Of a DNA stretch of 16,476 nucleotides, positions 13,516 through 16,476 are shown piece by piece (within the stretch, counting starts at the first letter, position 1; each line of letters begins with the position of its first letter). A program made the position numbers and the translations under genes. Source of the stretch: Anaerolineales bacterium (lineage in GTDB: Bacteria; Chloroflexota; Anaerolineae; 4572-78; J111); contig JAAUSP010000110.1 in the NCBI GenBank assembly GCA_012032575.1, positions 1-16,476 on the forward strand, written 5' to 3'. The notes under the pieces were generated by a model. The model was given only the letters and a program-made list of their open reading frames with translations. It ran no database searches and was not told where the DNA came from.

Positions 13516-15930
13516 ATGAAATTCCAATTAAAATCCATTCAAATGAAGATTGCTTTATGGGTTGGACTTTGTTTGCTATTTGTCGCGGCAGCCATCATCG
13601 CTTACGCCGCCTTCTCGGTACGCCAGACTGCTTTGAAAGCGGCCGAGGATAATGCGATTGCTGTAGCCCAAACTGAAGCAGGATCTGTTAACAGTGAACT
13701 AGAAGTACCGTTGGATGCAGCCCGCACCCTGGCCCAGGTTTTAACGGCAGTCAAAACCGAACAAATCCAACTGAGTCGAGCTGAGGTCAACGCGATGCTC
13801 AAGCAAGTTGCGACTGATAATCCAAAATTCCTCGCTGCCTACACCCTTTGGGAGCCAAATGCTTTTGATGGGCAAGATGCTAAGTTTGTCGGCACGTTCG
13901 GTCACGATGAGACCGGGCGCTTCATCCCCTACCATGTTCATTCAGAAGGTAAAATCATCCTGGAGCCTCTTGTGGATTACGAGGTTGAAGGCGCTGGCGA
14001 TTATTACCTAATTGCCCGAAGAACACATCAAGAGACTATTATTGACCCTTATATTTATCCAGTGGCAGGCGTGGATGTACTGCTGAGTTCATTAATTGTT
14101 CCGATTGTGGTTGATGGACAATTTTACGGTATTACCGGTATTGATATCCAGATTGATTTTCTTCAGACTCTGGCCGATCAGCTTGATTTGTATGACAAGT
14201 CAGCCTCGCTGGTTTTGATCAGCAACCAGGGACTGATTGCCGGGGCCACAGGCCGACCTGAGCTGGTAGGTCAATCTATCACAGAGCTTTACCCGGACTT
14301 TTTGGAGAGCGGCAAACTGACTCGCCTTCAACAGGGAGAACTGATCACCGAGCATTCAGACGATTACTTCCAAGTGTATGCCCCCATTCATTTTGGCCAG
14401 ACCACCACGCCCTGGGCGGTCAATATTATCATCCCCACCCAAAAACTCATCGCCGAGGCCACCACTCTGATGTGGCGGTTGATTGGGATCGGCTTATTAT
14501 TGACCACCGTAGCTTTGGGGCTGCTGTGGTTAGCCGCCGGACAGATTGCCAAGCCGGTGCGGCAAATGACCAAAATAGCGCAAAACATAGCCGAGGTGGA
14601 TTTATTGGCCCTGGTTCAGGAAGTAAAGATGTTGGCCCAGGGCGATCTAACCCGCCGTCTGATCATTACGACCGAGCCACTTCCTGTAACATCGCAGGAC
14701 GAAATCGGGCAGATGAGCCGTGCGTTTAATACCATCGTTAGCCGCCTCCAGGAAACCGGACAAGCCTTTGGGGAAACGACTGTTACTTTGGGCCACTTGA
14801 TTGGTCAAGTAGCTGAAAATACTCGAAAAGTCGGCAGTGCTGCCGAGCAAATCCTGGCCATTGCTGAACAGTCCAGCCATGCTACCACCCAGGTAGCAAA
14901 CACAATGCAGCAGGTAGCTCGCGGCACCCAACAACAAGCCGACTCCATCACCAAAACGGCTGGCTCGATGGACCAGATGGTGCGGGCTATTGATGGTGTC
15001 GCCAAAGGGGCACAGGAACAGGCTTCTTCTATTGGCCAAACAGCTCAAGCAGTCGGTGAACTGACCACCTCTATCCATAAAGTTGCCCGTGGCACCGAGG
15101 CCCAAAACGAAGCCGTCTCCCAGGCCAAAAAGTCCGGGCTGGCCCTGGAAACCGCGGTTCAACAAATCAGCACCCAGGTAGACCAGGTGGCCACCTTTAT
15201 CAAGGCCAATCTGCAAACGACCCAATCCGGTCAGCAGGCGGCCCGAGAGGCGGTTGCCGGGATAGACCAGCTTGGGCATGCGACCGAAAAGCTGGCCCAA
15301 AGTGTGGTGGACCTCGGTAAACGCTCCACTCAAATCGGGGCCATCATCGAAACCATTGACGACATCGCTTCCCAAACCAACCTCCTGGCCCTCAACGCCG
15401 CCATCGAAGCTGCCCGCGCCGGGGAACACGGCAAGGGTTTTGCTGTCGTCGCCGACGAAGTCCGCAAACTGGCCGAACGCTCCTCCCTCGCCACCAAGGA
15501 AATCCGCGAGATGATCCAGATGGTCCAGAACGGGGCCGAAAGCACCGTCGAAGCGATGAAGCAGGCCGGCAAGGATGTTCAGGGTGGGGTGACCTTGACC
15601 CGCCAGGCGGGGTCTGCCTTTGAGGTCATTACTAATGGCACGGCTGATTCGGCCAAGCAGATCGAGGTTGCGCTGACCGCGCTGGCAGCCGTTCAACAGG
15701 CGACGCAACAACTCGATCAGGCTATTGAGGCCGTGGCCCAGGTCGCCAGCGAGAACCGCACATTAGCCACTCAGATGGGGACTGTGGCTCAGACCACCGG
15801 CGAATTTATCGAACAGGTTTCGGCGGTGGTTGAAGAGAACTCGGCCGCGACCGAAGAGATGAGCGCCAACGCCGGCGAAGTGTCCGAGGCCATTGCCGAC
15901 ATTTCCAGCGTGAGCGAGGAGAACAGCGCG
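13516..15930 (+). CDS. Methyl-accepting chemotaxis protein (dCache-HAMP-MCP), truncated by a chimeric junction
   Basis: A transmembrane chemoreceptor, 805 native residues seen. TM1 is at 11-33; a periplasmic double-Cache sensor spans about 40-310 ([31 protein letters not shown]); TM2 is near 320-342; HAMP is at about 343-412 with [11 protein letters not shown]. The signalling domain carries the canonical hairpin tip [21 protein letters not shown] (from 636) after [22 protein letters not shown]. The tip would bind CheA/CheW in polar arrays. The RxWY-type amino-acid-binding Cache motif is not evident, so the ligand is unknown. The first HAMP helix looks longer than usual ([24 protein letters not shown]). 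The protein breaks off at SVSEENSA (15930); relatives run about 50 residues more. The frame stays open to 16338 but only as antisense of other genes. No che genes are adjacent. Confidence 0.93.
15906..15930. other. Chimeric junction: chemotaxis gene into opposite-strand ABC ATPase
   Basis: These bases code on the plus strand for the last native chemotaxis residues (SVSEENSA) and on the minus strand for [12 protein letters not shown] sequence of an MlaF-type ATPase. They fit both genes, so this is where two unrelated sequences share a short word. After it the base composition turns visibly richer in G and C at third positions. Confidence 0.75.
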
Positions 15931-16091
15931 CCCATCTGGAACAGGACGCCCCAGCGGCGCTCGACCTCGGTCCGCGCGGAGGGCGACACGGCGTCGAGGT
16001 CCTGGCCGAAGACCTTGATCGTCCCGGCCCGCTTCGGGACGAGGCCGAGGATGGTCCGCATCAGGACCGACTTGCCGGAGCCGGATTCGCC
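15906..16091 (-). pseudogene. MlaF-like ABC ATPase fragment
   Basis: On the minus strand, from the Walker A codons onward, the protein reads [20 protein letters not shown], then [12 protein letters not shown] and [17 protein letters not shown]. The phrase [12 protein letters not shown] is typical of MlaF/Ttg2A-type ATPases (phospholipid/retrograde transport or toluene-tolerance ABC systems), not of oligopeptide transporters, which have a QDPxxSLNPR-type Q-loop. It is cut at the junction with the chemotaxis gene and, upstream, continues seamlessly into an OppF-like N-terminus. It is a partial gene, probably from a proteobacterium. The family call rests on about 60 residues. Confidence 0.6.
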
Positions 16092-16247
16092 CACCAGCGC
16101 CAGCGTGCGGCCCTTGCGGATGGAAAAGCTGAGGCCATCGACCGCATGCACGAACTGGCGCGGCTTCGATTCGAGCACCCGGTTCAGCCACGGCGGCGAA
16201 ACGTCGAAGGTCTTCGCCAGGTCCTTCACTTCGACCAGGGGGCTCAC
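16068..16247 (-). CDS. OppF/DppF-like peptide ABC transporter ATPase, N-terminal part only
   Basis: Starting at GTG 16247, which overlaps the preceding stop as GTGA, the minus strand codes for [20 protein letters not shown] and then [30 protein letters not shown]. The N-terminal LVEVKDLxKxF, the long insertion before HAVDG and the start-stop overlap with an OppD-like gene are typical of the second ATPase of oligopeptide/dipeptide importers. After Walker A (16068-16091) the sequence changes to an MlaF-like one, so only about the first 60 residues are truly this gene. Confidence 0.65.
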
Positions 16248-16476
16248 GCCGCGGTCCCCTCTTCGACCAGCCAGCAGGCGGCGCGCGTGCGCCCGGCCCG
16301 ACGCAGTTCCGGACGTTCTCTCCGGCAACGCTCCATGACTTGGGGGCAGCGCGGGTTGAAGGCGCAGCCGCTGGGAATGGCATTGAGCCGCGGCATCGCG
16401 CCGTCGATCTGCAGCAGCCGCTCGCGCGTGTCGTCCATCGCGGGGATCGAGCCCATCAGGCCGACGGTGTAGGGGT
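16244..16476 (-). CDS. OppD/DppD-like peptide ABC transporter ATPase, C-terminal end
   Basis: The last 76 residues of an oligopeptide/dipeptide transporter ATPase, entering from the right edge: [30 protein letters not shown] and a final C before [11 protein letters not shown]. This matches the oligopeptide-transporter C-terminal region, where the conserved cysteines ([17 protein letters not shown]) bind an iron-sulphur cluster in some members. The stop TGA (16246-16244) overlaps the GTG start of the OppF-like gene. High G+C at codon third positions suggests a proteobacterial source unlike the rest of the window. Confidence 0.8.
   Translation of the reverse strand, partial: PYTVGLMGSIPAMDDTRERLLQIDGAMPRLNAIPSGCAFNPRCPQVMERCRRERPELRRAGRTRAACWLVEEGTAA

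Noticed and set aside
14647..15711. 354-residue minus-strand frame opposite the chemotaxis gene
   Set aside because: The plus strand codes for the canonical receptor signalling domain here; the antisense product shows no family features.
15931..16338. C-terminal extension of the chemotaxis protein as a novel domain
   Set aside because: It is the antisense translation of the MlaF-, OppF- and OppD-like sequences on the minus strand.

Overview
The window reads as a metagenomic contig from a Chloroflexota bacterium (Anaerolineae-like), with an unrelated high-GC, proteobacterial-looking tail after about 15930. The Chloroflexota guess rests on gene content: a mevalonate-route decarboxylase, tandem cyclic-di-AMP receptor proteins, a MoxR/VWA pair, a type ISP methylase remnant and a TPR/zinc-ribbon membrane protein. 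It also rests on short 7-8 bp tandem and palindromic repeats in most gaps between genes. No rRNA or tRNA gene fixes the taxonomy.

Left part, minus strand (1-6723): a partial ABC exporter half-transporter with an extra repeat-coded insertion; a CoxE-like VWA protein preceded in transcription order by a MoxR/CoxD-like AAA ATPase (a two-gene unit); a CPBP intramembrane protease; and a pentapeptide-repeat beta-helix protein. Middle part, plus strand (6870-13080): a possible CU-rich small RNA ending in a strong terminator; the C-terminal remnant of a type ISP restriction-modification enzyme; a TPR/zinc-ribbon/membrane protein; a membrane-anchored alpha/beta hydrolase with a carboxypeptidase-regulatory-like domain; a 366-bp gap full of imperfect palindromes; then an apparent operon of diphosphomevalonate (or phosphomevalonate) decarboxylase plus two PII-like cyclic-di-AMP receptor genes, closed by a terminator. 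Right part: a dCache/HAMP methyl-accepting chemotaxis protein cut off inside its signalling domain.

Two layers of sequence-quality signal matter. First, the plus-strand genes contain several single-base indels, nearly all in homopolymers (T, A, C, C and probably G), that break three otherwise well conserved proteins. Second, the chemotaxis gene runs at 15906-15930 into a minus-strand MlaF-like ABC ATPase segment, which itself switches at the Walker A codons (16068-16091) into the start of an OppF/DppF-like gene preceded by the end of OppD/DppD. Both switches sit on short stretches that fit both partners, which looks like an assembly-graph chimera rather than biology.

The most biologically interesting items are the mvaD/cyclic-di-AMP-receptor operon with an unusually short second receptor, the repeat-derived insertion inside the ABC exporter, the dispersed heptamer/palindrome repeats, and the candidate small RNA.
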